Source: Sipunculus nudus
Taxonomy: Eukaryota; Annelida; Sipuncula; Golfingiida; Sipunculidae
Assembly: GCA_026874595.1 (NCBI GenBank)
Contig: CM049312.1
Location: forward strand, 54,751,429 to 54,815,428
DNA length: 64,000 nucleotides
Direction of reading: 5' to 3'
Under the pieces are notes generated by a model. That model searched no databases and had not been told where the DNA came from. It saw nothing but the letters and a program-made list of their open reading frames with translations. Of the stretch, positions 1 through 9,530 are shown in pieces. A program made the position numbers and the translations under genes. How positions within the stretch are numbered: position 1 is the stretch's first letter; every line of letters starts with the position of its first letter.

Positions 1-298
1 TTAAAACCAGTTAATTTAACAACTATGAGTGATATATCCGAGGAAATGAATGAACCTAATTTTTTTCAAACTTTTCATGACAGGACAATCACATGCATGT
101 TAATGAGGAGCATAATTCAGGATTCAGTGCAATGAATATATATAATTTAGGTCACCAAGATCCAATGTTTTTTTATTTACAGAACATCACAATTTAACCA
201 GAGGGATAATAACAGACAAAGTTCCTTAGTATAGCTCAGCATGACTGAAAATCAACTGAGCTGGAGAGGCTTAAGCTCTTTACATACAAATAACTCAC

Positions 299-502
299 CC
301 ACAACTCTGTTTCGTAACTCATTGCCAGTAAGTCCAAATACATTGTCCTGGTGTCCTCCATCACAGTAGTATCTTGTCTCGATGGCAAGTGTAAACTTCT
401 CAATAAACGGGCAACGATAAATTGTCTTTGTATAAGGATAGGCATTCCATGATTTCTCTTCTACAATCAGAGCTGACTTAGGGAGAATGGATCTGAACCA
501 AC
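299..502 (-). CDS. PITPNM: PITP-domain exon 4 of an rdgB/PITPNM-like gene
   Basis: This internal 204-bp coding exon continues the lipid-binding N-terminal domain of a phosphatidylinositol transfer protein. The acceptor is a pyrimidine tract ending TCTCTCCTGTAG at 503. The donor is GTGAGT, beginning at 298. Both junctions are phase 1, so the split Gly codon joins exactly to exon 3. The product reads GWFRSILPKSALIVEEKSWN onward, then AYPYTKT, CPFIEKF, IETRY and NVFGLTGNELRNR. The Asn of the WNAYPY motif is residue 90 counted from the proposed start, the same number as the inositol-contacting Asn90 of PITP-alpha. CPFIEKF, and Thr where class I PITPs have Cys in AYPYC, point to class IIA (rdgB/PITPNM) rather than class I or PITPNC1. 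This is from family knowledge, not a search. The remaining exons must lie at lower coordinates outside the window. Confidence 0.93.
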
Positions 503-1875
503 CTACAGGAGAGACATTGATGACATTGAGATGAACAAATCCTCTGAATGGATTATGCATTATGTTAGAGACTAATTAACTGAATATATGAGATGTCAAA
601 GTCAGCTTTGTCAAACCCAAAAATAATAGTAATATTAGGCAAAAAAAATGAAAGGCATGGTTCTCAGGCACAGCCTGCATCAATTTTAACCCTGCACATC
701 AAACATTTTTATTTTGATTTTCATCTTTCAAGAAGATAAAGTACTACAATTTTTATCAGATTTCATTTGTTATGTAGTGCTTTTACCTGTTCAGGAAATA
801 AATTCTGTTTTTTCATGCTTCACTCTGATCATATGACATTTTTATCGATACATACAAAAAAGCTAAAAAATAAAATATAACCCACCCGAACTGATATCTC
901 AAAAAAGTGCCTGAGAACTATTCCTTTTTTTGGCCTTAATGATAATTTGTATTTTTATTTGTGTTTGAGTAAAATATTTACTAATTACCTCAGTAGCATA
1001 GAATTTAAATCTCCTAAGCTTGTTTGTGTACACAGTGAGATGAAATGATGTATGTTTACCATTCTAGGACCTTGTGAGATCATAGTGTTACCATTTTTTT
1101 ATAAATTCCCAACCATGCATTGTTTTTTTTTATTTACAAGCGACACTTTCAAATGTCAGATGTATTTTCAGATAGAAAAAACACCTGTGTAACCTGATTT
1201 TATCAGTGTTCTTCTTGCCATATCAAGCAGAGAGTCTATTCATGTAAATTAATACTAGCTGATCTCATTTTAATAGGGAGACCGGGTTAAATTAGTCAGG
1301 CAGGGATATTAATGGTATTCATGCATGCTATACATATTCATGAAACAACTGAAACCTAAGTGAATTTCTGCTAGGGGGCCTCAGAAATATCCAGATTACC
1401 TCATGTTGTGATGAGCTATTGTCAAAGTCTGTCAGTCAAAAGCTGGGCAGCCAAGGGTACAAATAAATTAATTTGTTAAACATACAAAGAATAAATGCTC
1501 TAATTATGCTGTCTGAAAATGTTCCTCTCGGGAAACAGCCATTTCTGTTTAATTTTTGATAGCCATAAGCAACCCAGGCTGCAACAAGTAAAGTCATCCT
1601 CTGCCTTGTGACAACTGATGTATGTTGTATACCAACATGCTGTGTTTAGTTTTATCCAGCAGGTGGCTTACTATATGATATATCTGTGTTAAGTTTTACC
1701 TGGCAGGTGGCTTCCTATATGATATATCTGTGTTAAGTTTTACCTGGCAGGTGCCTTCCTATATGATATATCTGTGTTAAATTTTACCTGGCAGGTGGCT
1801 TCCTATATGATATATCTGTGTTAAGTTTTACCTGGCAGGTGGCTTCCTATATGATATATCTGTGTTAAGTTTTAC
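503..1875 (-). other. Intron 3 of the PITPNM-like gene
   Basis: This 1373-bp intron has GT at 1875-1874 and AG at 504-503. It contains a Harbinger-like MITE (638-935) and, next to its donor, a 44-bp tandem array made of the exon 3 end plus the donor site. I see nothing else recognisable in it. Confidence 0.88.
638..935. mobile_element. Harbinger-like MITE, copy 1
   Basis: A 298-bp noncoding element begins GGCAAAAAAAA and ends TTTTTGGCC. Its subterminal inverted repeats read AAGGCATGGTTCTCAGGCAC on the left and GTGCCTGAGAACTATTCCTT on the right. TTA flanks it on both sides (635-637, 936-938), as expected for the 3-bp TWA duplications of PIF/Harbinger. Homologous copies lie at 43287, 48559 and 56137. 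Assignment to Harbinger rests only on the GGC ends and the target duplication. Confidence 0.75.
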
Positions 1876-1904
1876 CTGGCAGGTGGCTTCCTATATGATA
1901 TATC
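1641..1904 (-). repeat. 44-bp tandem array of the exon 3/intron 3 boundary (6 units)
   Basis: Six head-to-tail 44-bp units start at 1641, 1685, 1729, 1773, 1817 and 1861. The last unit is the genuine end of exon 3 (29 exonic bases, 1904-1876) plus the first 15 intron bases. The other five lie downstream in the intron. Units at 1685-1817 keep an intact CTGCCAG|GTAAAA donor. The most distal unit (1641) has lost its GT, reading GCTGGATAAA. Base differences are few. Any use of a downstream decoy would add 44 nt or a multiple, and would place TAA in frame four codons after the normal junction. Confidence 0.95.
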
Positions 1905-2008
1905 TTGTGTGTGTACTGTCCTTTGCCTCCAGGTCCTTCTTCGTATGCCTCGTTCACCAGGATCTCAATCCCACTCCCTTCCCCATGTGTCTCTTCACGA
2001 CTCTTTTT
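1876..2008 (-). CDS. PITPNM: PITP-domain exon 3 of an rdgB/PITPNM-like gene
   Basis: This 133-bp exon starts in phase 0 after TTTCCAG and ends in phase 1 before GTAAAACT. It encodes 44 residues beginning [13 protein letters not shown], then [25 protein letters not shown] and IGSHLP. The next exon supplies GWFRS, giving the HLPGWFRS stretch typical of class II PITPs. Counting from the start codon in exon 2, the Thr and Lys of QYTHK are residues 59 and 61. Those are the numbers of the phosphoinositide head-group contacts Thr59 and Lys61 in PITP-alpha. The exon is too short and too AT-rich at its 3' end to stand out as an open frame, and was found from the GPGG and KKSREET motifs. Its last 29 bases are the seed of the tandem array at 1641-1904. 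Confidence 0.95.
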
Positions 2009-3309
2009 CTGGAAAAAATTTTAAAATCTTATATTTTTTTCATTAATGATAATATTTGACAGGTCTTCATAAAAAGAAATTCACTGATGCTGCTGAACCC
2101 TGTTAAAAAGTACGTATTTTTTTGTTAGTATTAAGTTTCAGTGATTTGTGTACTGACAACTTTCCAAACACTTGGTTTTAAAACACATATTATTGAAAAA
2201 TCAGTTGCAAAGTCTGATTCCATTTTATGGAAATAAATTTTGTTTAAATGTTGAAGAAAATCCGATGTGAGAGGAAGTTTTCTATTTATAAACAAGGAAA
2301 ACACTGGCTATGATTTCAAACTATTATGTTCTTTATATGTATAAAATGAGAGCAATTAAAGGGGCCTACTTAAGTACTGAAACACATTCAACAAGGACAT
2401 CTGGTGGCAAGTCAGATGATCACAGTTTTGCGAATTGTGCTTCGCAACTAGTGACCTCTCAACTTCAGCACATAAGTAAGGAACCACCTTCAGTCTTTTT
2501 CTGTTTGCCATCATTAATGTATGTACCTTGTTTACTAACAGCTTGTATATAAACCAGGTCACACATCCATCACACAGCAATTATGAGAACCTTTCTAAGA
2601 AGGAATTTCCTAAAGTTCATTCATCTATATGCAGGGTAAGCCAGAAATCAAACAAGTTTGATAGATAAAGCAGGTGAATAGCTGTCTTTAAATACAATGA
2701 AACATTTGATATTGTATTATGAGATGATATATTGGTAATGCAGTATTTGAACTGATATCTCTCTTGAGTTTAGGAGACTGCCATGGTTATCCTGGTTCAG
2801 AGACTGTGGAAAGATGTCCTTGGTCATGAGGAGCTTGTATCCTACAGAAAGCTCAGCCAACTCTTCTACAGTTTAATATTAGGAGCCAGTCAACTAGGAC
2901 TTAAGTAGAAAACACTCAGGTGGCACTAACACAACCAGCCCTGCTGCTATGTCAATTAATCCAGGTGCTGAGCACCTAGTCAGATTTACCTCCAGTGAGT
3001 CTGACCAAATGAGCCAGGTCCACCTGGATGTTTATCCTCTCACAGACTGAACAAGTGGCCGGGAGATGTGGAAGTGATCTACTGTGAACATGAAACCAAC
3101 AGACAATGAAATCCCACTTCCTGGAATGCCAGGAATCTGTTCTCTAACAGTTTCACAATGTCAGATGACTGGTATTTCATTAGAGACTGAAAATGGTTAC
3201 TACTTCTAAAACCATCGAAAGTTCTAACAACATAAAGAATATACATTGGAATGGACATTTTGCCTGATTTGGAGAGTAGCATGTTTTAGAGAGGTACCTT
3301 AAAGTCTAC

Positions 3310-3645
3310 CATAGTTTAATTCATCAGGTGGTATAACAGGGCTCATAATATGGAGATGTCCATAACAGAGATACCCATAACATAAAAATGTCCATAACAG
3401 AGAAGTACCCACAATTAAGATTTGGTCATAATAAAGAGGTACTCACAATATAGAGGTGCCCATAAAAGAGCAGTACTCATAATGTAGAGATGTCCATAAT
3501 AAAGAGGTACCAATATTGTATGGATGTTTATAACGGGGAGGTGTCCCTAATATAGACATGTCCATAACAGAGAGGTACCAATAGTATGGATATGTCCATA
3601 ATAGTAAGGTGTCAATAAAACAGAGATGTCTATTATATAGAAGTG
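3310..3645. repeat. Degenerate 19-38 bp minisatellite
   Basis: Irregular repeats of a motif like TCCATAACAGAGAGGTACC alternate with variants such as TACCCATAACATAAAAATG. Units differ in length and sequence, so this is an old, decayed tandem array. It runs directly into a (TA)n tract. Confidence 0.7.
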
Positions 3646-3648
3646 TCC

Positions 3649-3728
<80 letters not shown>
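3646..3728. repeat. (TA)n microsatellite
   Basis: About 80 bp of nearly pure TA dinucleotides immediately precede the left end of the foldback element at 3729. The right end of that element (5746 onward) is also followed by TA repeats, so the element sits inside a TA tract. Confidence 0.95.
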
Positions 3729-3731
<3 letters not shown>

Positions 3732-5745
3732 AGAGACGATATTGAAATCCAGGCGGATTTTAAATTCGCCTAGACGAGATTGCAATTGTGATCTCGCTTA
3801 GGCGAGATTGTGATTGTAATCTCGGCTAGACGTATTTTAAACTCGCCTAGACGAGATCACAATCGCAATCTCACCTAGGCGAGATTAAAATCCATCATGG
3901 AACAGGCCAGGATTTTAATCTCGCCTAGGCGAGTTTAAAATCTGTCTAGTGTCATCCAGGCAAGTTTAAAATCTGCCTGATATCACTTAGGCGAGTTTAA
4001 AATCTGCCCAGGTGAGATTAAAATAGTGATCTGATCTAATTTCCTAATAAATTATGCATTGTTATTGATGTATGAAAGATGTTTTCAGTCAGATTTTCAA
4101 TATCTAACACTGATTGGTTATGTATAGTTCATAGGTAATATATTTATTAATATGTACAGAATATTATATTATTAATGTAATAATTAACATTAATTTTTTT
4201 ATTTTATATTTTTATTTTTAAACTAGGTAATAAGAAACTTACATTGGTATTGTATATGGCATATTTAAATGATATATGATGTTTGCTGCCGCTGATTTTT
4301 TACATAATTACTTTGTTGTCAATATTAATTTGAAGGGAAACTGGTTTTAGTAATATTAGTAATGTAGTATTTTAAAAAGACAAAAGGAGACATAGCTCAT
4401 TTATTATTTATGAATATAATTCCATGCATGTTCACATGCATAAATGATCTATTGATCTATGAATCTAGATATCATATCTTTTCTGATATGATATAATACT
4501 GTCCAAAAGAAGGCAGTTATCTTGTAACACAGTCTACATAAATATTGAAGCTTCACAAAATCTCTCACAAAACATTAAAAAAAAGATCAGAAGAATATTA
4601 TATACATTAGAAGTAAAGACTAAATAAGACAAAGAAATATTCACATGCATACATCTGTGTATCAACTTTTACCTATTCTCATATGATGTTTAATTACCAG
4701 AAAAAAAAGGATGGTGTATCAAAGTCCATCATAAATACTGATACCCTGCATATTTTGTACCATAAGTGTACATTTTTTGACTGTTGAGTGTTGAATACCT
4801 GGTTGAAAAGAAAAATTTGAACTAGATCAACCAACTAATTTGTTCTGTCTGTCCTGTAAGAATTATCAAATAGGATGATTGTTTATGTTAATGTGTAATA
4901 TACTCTTTAAATAGTGAAGTAATATCTATCTAGACTAATTTATCTGTCTGTCTATCTATCTATCTATGATTGATTCAATATGCAAGTGGATGACTTTTTT
5001 CCCTCAGATTTGTTCTTCATAATATCTCAAAAGTGTGCCTCAATATACCTCTTGTTACTCACTAATTGCCATATTAAAAATACAATTACAAATTATTTTT
5101 TGTAAAAAAATAACAAGTGATATTTACAACCCCAAGGTTGTGAGGAAAACTGGGAAAAAAATAAAGATTAATTAATTTTTAGCAAATAATTGGTATGATA
5201 TGGATGTTGTAGACAACATGAAACACATCAAAGGTGCAAGTAATAATCAAATAACTATTTCATAATTCTATTTCCAAAATTAATGCTAATTATTACATGA
5301 ATAATTATTAAATTACTGTAAAAAAGTTAATTATTACATTAATTCTATAATATTCGGTAAATATTAATAAATATATTACCTGTTAACCATTCAGTGTTAA
5401 AATATTGAAAATCTGACTGAAAACATCTTTCATATGTCAATTACAATGCTTAATATATTAGGAAATAAGATCAGATCACTATTTTAATCTCGCCTAGGCA
5501 GATTTTAAACTTGCCTGAGATATATCAGGCAGATTTCAAACTCGCCAAGGCGAAATTAAAATCCTGGCCTGCTCCATGATGGATTTTAATCTCGCCTAGG
5601 CGAGATTGCGATTGTGATCTTGTCTAGGCGAGTTTAAAATCTGTCTAGCCGAGATCACAATCGCAATCTCGCCTAGGCGAGATTACAATCGCAATCTCGT
5701 CTAGGCGAATTTAAAATCCGCCTGAATTTCAATCTCATCTCTGAC
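3729..5745. mobile_element. Foldback element 1 (CGCCTAGGCG modules)
   Basis: This 2-kb element has long terminal inverted repeats of roughly 450 bp (about 3729-4200 and 5310-5745). The ends read GTCAGAGACG and, inverted, GTCAGAGATG, each flanked by TATATA. The outer 300 bp of each arm is a chain of degenerate palindromic modules. A GC palindrome like CGCCTAGGCGAG alternates with AT cores such as GATTTTAAA or GATTGCAATC. The inner part of each arm is ordinary AT-rich sequence that still pairs, for example TTTTCAGTCAGATTTTCAAT at left with its complement near 5400. The 1.1-kb centre is AT-rich and noncoding, with a TCTG/TATC microsatellite at 4945-4970. No transposase frame is present. Confidence 0.85.
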
Positions 5746-5770
5746 ATATATATATATTTATATATATATA

Positions 5771-7158
5771 CAGTGTTGCTCCTAGAGTGCCGCATTGCCA
5801 CAATTTTTTTGGCCGTGTCCCTTTGTTTTTAGGCAGGCGCGCCAAAGTGGACGAACTATTTTCGCATGTTTCCTTCATAATTTAAATAATGCAACCCTTA
5901 AACAAACATAGTTACTTGAAAATTTATACAGATTAAAAAAAAAAATTGATTTACGTATCCCTTCAGAAAGATTTGGGGAAATCCTCTGGTATCTGAATCC
6001 CTGTAAAACTATACTCAGGATTACATAATACACACAGGTTTAATGGTCACACCACTGAATGCATTGTCTTGAATGCATTGCCTCAGAGTTGGTCCATACA
6101 CATGGAGGTAATGCAGCTGTTCTGACAAAGGTCGATGTTTTAGTGATCGGAATAAAGTTGCAAGCGAGCGTCCAGGGCTCGACTCGGACGCGATTTTGTT
6201 GAGCCTACATAGTCTCACGATAATGCATTTTAATTATTCATAAACATGAATATGAAAAAGCAGATATTTTTTAGGATTTATCGAAGATTAGAAGGTGTGC
6301 CAACGGCCAACCTGATCAATATTTACGGCGTTTCAACCCTAAGTTAATTCGCGAAGTACAGTTAGAAACTCGCCTGCCCAGAATTTTGAATGTTTGTGTT
6401 TCTTGTCAAGCAGTTCTCAACAAAGTTAGACAGTTTTGAATTATCAGATTGATCATTTCATTATTATGCCTAAGATTAGCCAGATGATTATTTCCCTCAA
6501 AGCAACTTAGGTCTTCCACAATGATCTCAAACAATTTCCCTGTATAGTGACATCGTTTCATGGCAGGCCAGCCAACCAACAGCCCCCTCTTTTTTTTTTT
6601 TTATTGCATATTCCTATTCTGGACTGAACATGTTAAAGCTTTAATTTGAATAAGAATTCCCTCGTACGTAGTATATATAATATAATTTAATATTACCACG
6701 CCAATAACATTAATCAACGGTGAATAAAACATTGCATAAATGTTTGTTTTTCCCGTAAACTGAGTTCAAAACATGTTTCGATACTGACTTGCCACTTTGA
6801 ATGGTACAAGCTGTCGCCTGATTCCTCAATCAGCAACAAAGATGATTGTGTGTCAGCAATTTGCAATCTATACATGGTCTTCTATGTATAATGCTGTTAC
6901 TGAGACAAGAATTTCCTAGGCTTAAGTTTTATGAAGACTTGTGATTGGTGACCTGTAATATATGTAACTATTCAAGCCTTTACAATACCTATTATCTATT
7001 TCAAACGCGCAAAACTTAAAACATTCATATTACATTGATTATTTTAACATAAAAATTCGCTACAAAGAACGTGTCCCCACCTAATTTTGGTTTGTCCCCC
7101 AGAAATTTCATCAAGGGGCCCGGTGTCCCTTTGTGTTTCATGCCTAGGAGCAACATTG
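5771..7158. mobile_element. hAT-like element, non-autonomous or degenerate
   Basis: The left end is CAGTGTTGCTCCTAG and the inverted right end is CAATGTTGCTCCTAG. CAGTGTTG-type termini are typical of hAT elements. Both ends abut TATATATA, so an 8-bp target duplication is possible but cannot be told from the TA-rich site. A second matching block, AAAGGGACAC against GTGTCCCTTT, lies just inside the ends. The 1.39-kb interior has only short open frames, none of which I recognise as transposase. Confidence 0.7.
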
Positions 7159-7610
7159 TATATATATATATATAATATGGCATAAAAACATTTTCAAGAT
7201 AGTCCACCTCTAAGGCGAAAGTAGACAAAAGCACTCATAAACTGACAGGACAACAACCAGAAATACTAACAATCTTCTAGGACTTGTAGGTTCGGTTTTT
7301 TACCCTAATTCATAATGACTGAATGCACAATTTTCTGAATTCCAGTTTATATGTTAAATATCAACACTACTGGTGGAAACTAAAGTCCCAAAATTTCCAT
7401 GGCAAATGAACCAGTTATTAATCTAAAGATTCAATATCATGATGGGTCTTCTATGTTTTTGTGAGCATCTGTAATATTACAATGTCAGTTTTTGAGTCAG
7501 TGATGTTTAACAATGTATTCAATTTATTGTCTCTGTTATCAAAGCATGTGAAACCTCTGGTTTCCTATTCTTCTGCAGCAAGGTGGCTTTGCAGACCTTG
7601 GTTTAAGTCT
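7159..7610. other. Unannotated intronic sequence
   Basis: AT-rich sequence between the hAT-like element and the 50-bp minisatellite. I see no gene, RNA or repeat here beyond a short TA tract at 7159-7174. Confidence 0.6.
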
Positions 7611-8059
7611 TATCAATCTATATTTAACAGCTAGTCCTTGTAACTTTGTATGCTTTATCTTGTCAATCTATATTTAACAGCTAGTCCTTGTAACTTTGTA
7701 TGCTCTATCTTGTCAATCTATATTTAACAGCTAGTCCTTGTAACTTTGTATGCTCTATCTGGTCAATCTATATTTAACAGCTAGTCCTTGTAACTTTGTA
7801 TGCTCTATCTTGTCAATCTATATTTAACAGCTAGTCCTTGTAACTTTGTATGCTCTATCTTGTCAATCTATATTTAACAGCTAGTCCTTGTAACTCTGTA
7901 TGCTCTATCTTGTCAATCTATATTTAACAGCTAGTCCTTGTAACTTTGTATGCTCTATCTGGTCAATCTATATTTAACAGCTAGTCCTTGTAACTTTGTA
8001 TGCTCTATCTGGTCAATCTATATTTAACAGCTAGTCCTTGTAACTTTGTATGCTCTATC
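7611..8059. repeat. 50-bp minisatellite (9 units)
   Basis: Nine head-to-tail 50-bp units have the start GTCAATCTATATTTAACAGC followed by TAGTCCTTGTAACTTTGTAT and GCTCTATCTT. Units differ at only a few positions: a T/G near the unit end, TTTGTA/TCTGTA in one unit, and CTTTAT/CTCTAT in the first. This low divergence indicates recent amplification or ongoing homogenisation. Confidence 0.95.
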
Positions 8060-8444
8060 ATTCTAGGTTTCAAGACCTAATTTTCTGCTGGAGCTAAGTC
8101 AATATGTTTGTTGCTCACTTGATCTAAGTAAATATGTCTGCTGGTCAACATCAATATATCTGGTGCTTGTTGGCCTATGTCAATGTATTTAGTGTCTAAT
8201 AGTGTCAATGTATTTGGTGTTGGCTGGGTCTATGTCAATGTATTAATGTCTGCTGCGTCTATGCCAATTTATCATTCATTTTTGCAGGGTCTTTGTCAAT
8301 GGAGTAGTCTCTGTTAGGCCTTTTTCTACATATTTGCAGTCTGTTGGGTCTCAGTCAAAGTCTTTGGTATCTGTTTAGGTCAAGGTCAATGACTGTATGT
8401 GGTCTTTTGGGTATATTTCAATGAACTTAGGAGTAGCCTAGATC
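8060..8444. repeat. Degenerate minisatellite shoulder
   Basis: Loosely repeated GTCAATGTATTT and TGCTGGGTCTATGTCAATG motifs look like a decayed relative of the 28-bp array that follows. The periodicity is irregular. Confidence 0.5.
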
Positions 8445-9530
8445 CACACTGATGTTTGTTTTCTGCTGGGTCCACACCAATGTTTGCTGTCTGCTACCTG
8501 GGTTAACATCAAGATTTGTTGTCTGCTGGGTCAACACCAAGGTTTGTTGTCTGCTGGGCCCACACCAAGGTTTGCTGTCTGTTGGGCCCACACCAAGGTT
8601 TGTTGTCTGCTGGGTCTACACCAAGGTTTGTTGTCTGCTGGGCCCACATCAAGGTTTGTTGTCTGCTGGGTCTACACCAAGGTTTGTTGTCTGCTGAGTC
8701 TACACTAAGGTTTGTTGTCTGCTGGGTCTACATCAAGGTTTGTTGTCTGCTGAGTCTACACTAAGGTTTGTTGTCTGCTGAGTATACACCAAGGTTTGTT
8801 GTCTGCTGGGTCCACACCAAGGTTTGTTGTCTGCTGAGTCTACACTAAGGTTTGTTGTCTGCTGGGTCTACACCAAGGTTTGTTGTCTGCTGGGTCTACA
8901 CCAAGGTTTGTTGTCTGCTGGGTCTACATCAAGGTTTGTAGTCTGCTTGGTGAGACTGAACCAAGAACTGTTGTCTGCTTGATCCATATCAAGGTTTGTT
9001 GTCTGCTGGGTCCACACCAAGGATTGTTGTCTGCTGGGTCTACACCAAGGTTTGTTGTCTGCTTGATCCATATCAAGGTTTGTTGTCTGCTGGGTCCACA
9101 CCAAGGATTGTTGTCTGCTGGGTCTACACCAAGGTTTGTTGTCTGCTGGGTCTACACCAAGGTTTGTTGTCTGCTGAGTCTACACTAAGGTTTGTTGTCT
9201 GCTGGGTCTACACCAAGGTTTGTAAGTCTGCTGGGTGAGCGTGAACCAAGAACTGTTGTCTGCTTGATCCATATCAAGGTTTGTTGTCTGCTGGGTCCAC
9301 ACCAAGGATTGTTGTCTGCTGGGTCTACACCAAGGTTTGTTGTCTGTTTGATCCATATCAAGGTTTGTGGTCTGTTGGGTCCACACCAGGAACTGTTTTC
9401 TGCCTGGTCCACACCAAGGTTTGTTGTCTGCAAGGTCCACACCAAGTATGTTGTCTTTTGACCCTCCAGAAAGTTTTGTAGTCTGCTGCGTGAGACTACA
9501 CCAAGGTTGTTGTCTGCTGGGTCTTCTTAG
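8445..9530. repeat. 28-bp minisatellite with higher-order structure
   Basis: About 38 units of a 28-bp motif (AAGGTTTGTTGTCTGCTGGG plus TCTACACC) run with variants such as TCCACACC, TCCATATC and ACTGAACC. A longer block containing a GGTGAGACTGAACC unit, then CTTGATCCATATC, occurs near 8940 and again near 9230. This shows a roughly 290-bp higher-order duplication. All three plus frames and parts of the minus strand stay open only because the unit lacks stop codons. The resulting Cys/Leu-rich or Trp/Asp-rich frames are not genes. Confidence 0.93.

Noticed and set aside
8452-9461. Several overlapping 80-106 residue open frames on both strands, rich in Cys/Leu or Trp/Asp
   Set aside because: They are translations of the 28-bp minisatellite in different frames. 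A stop-free repeat unit keeps frames open; there is no start context or codon signal.
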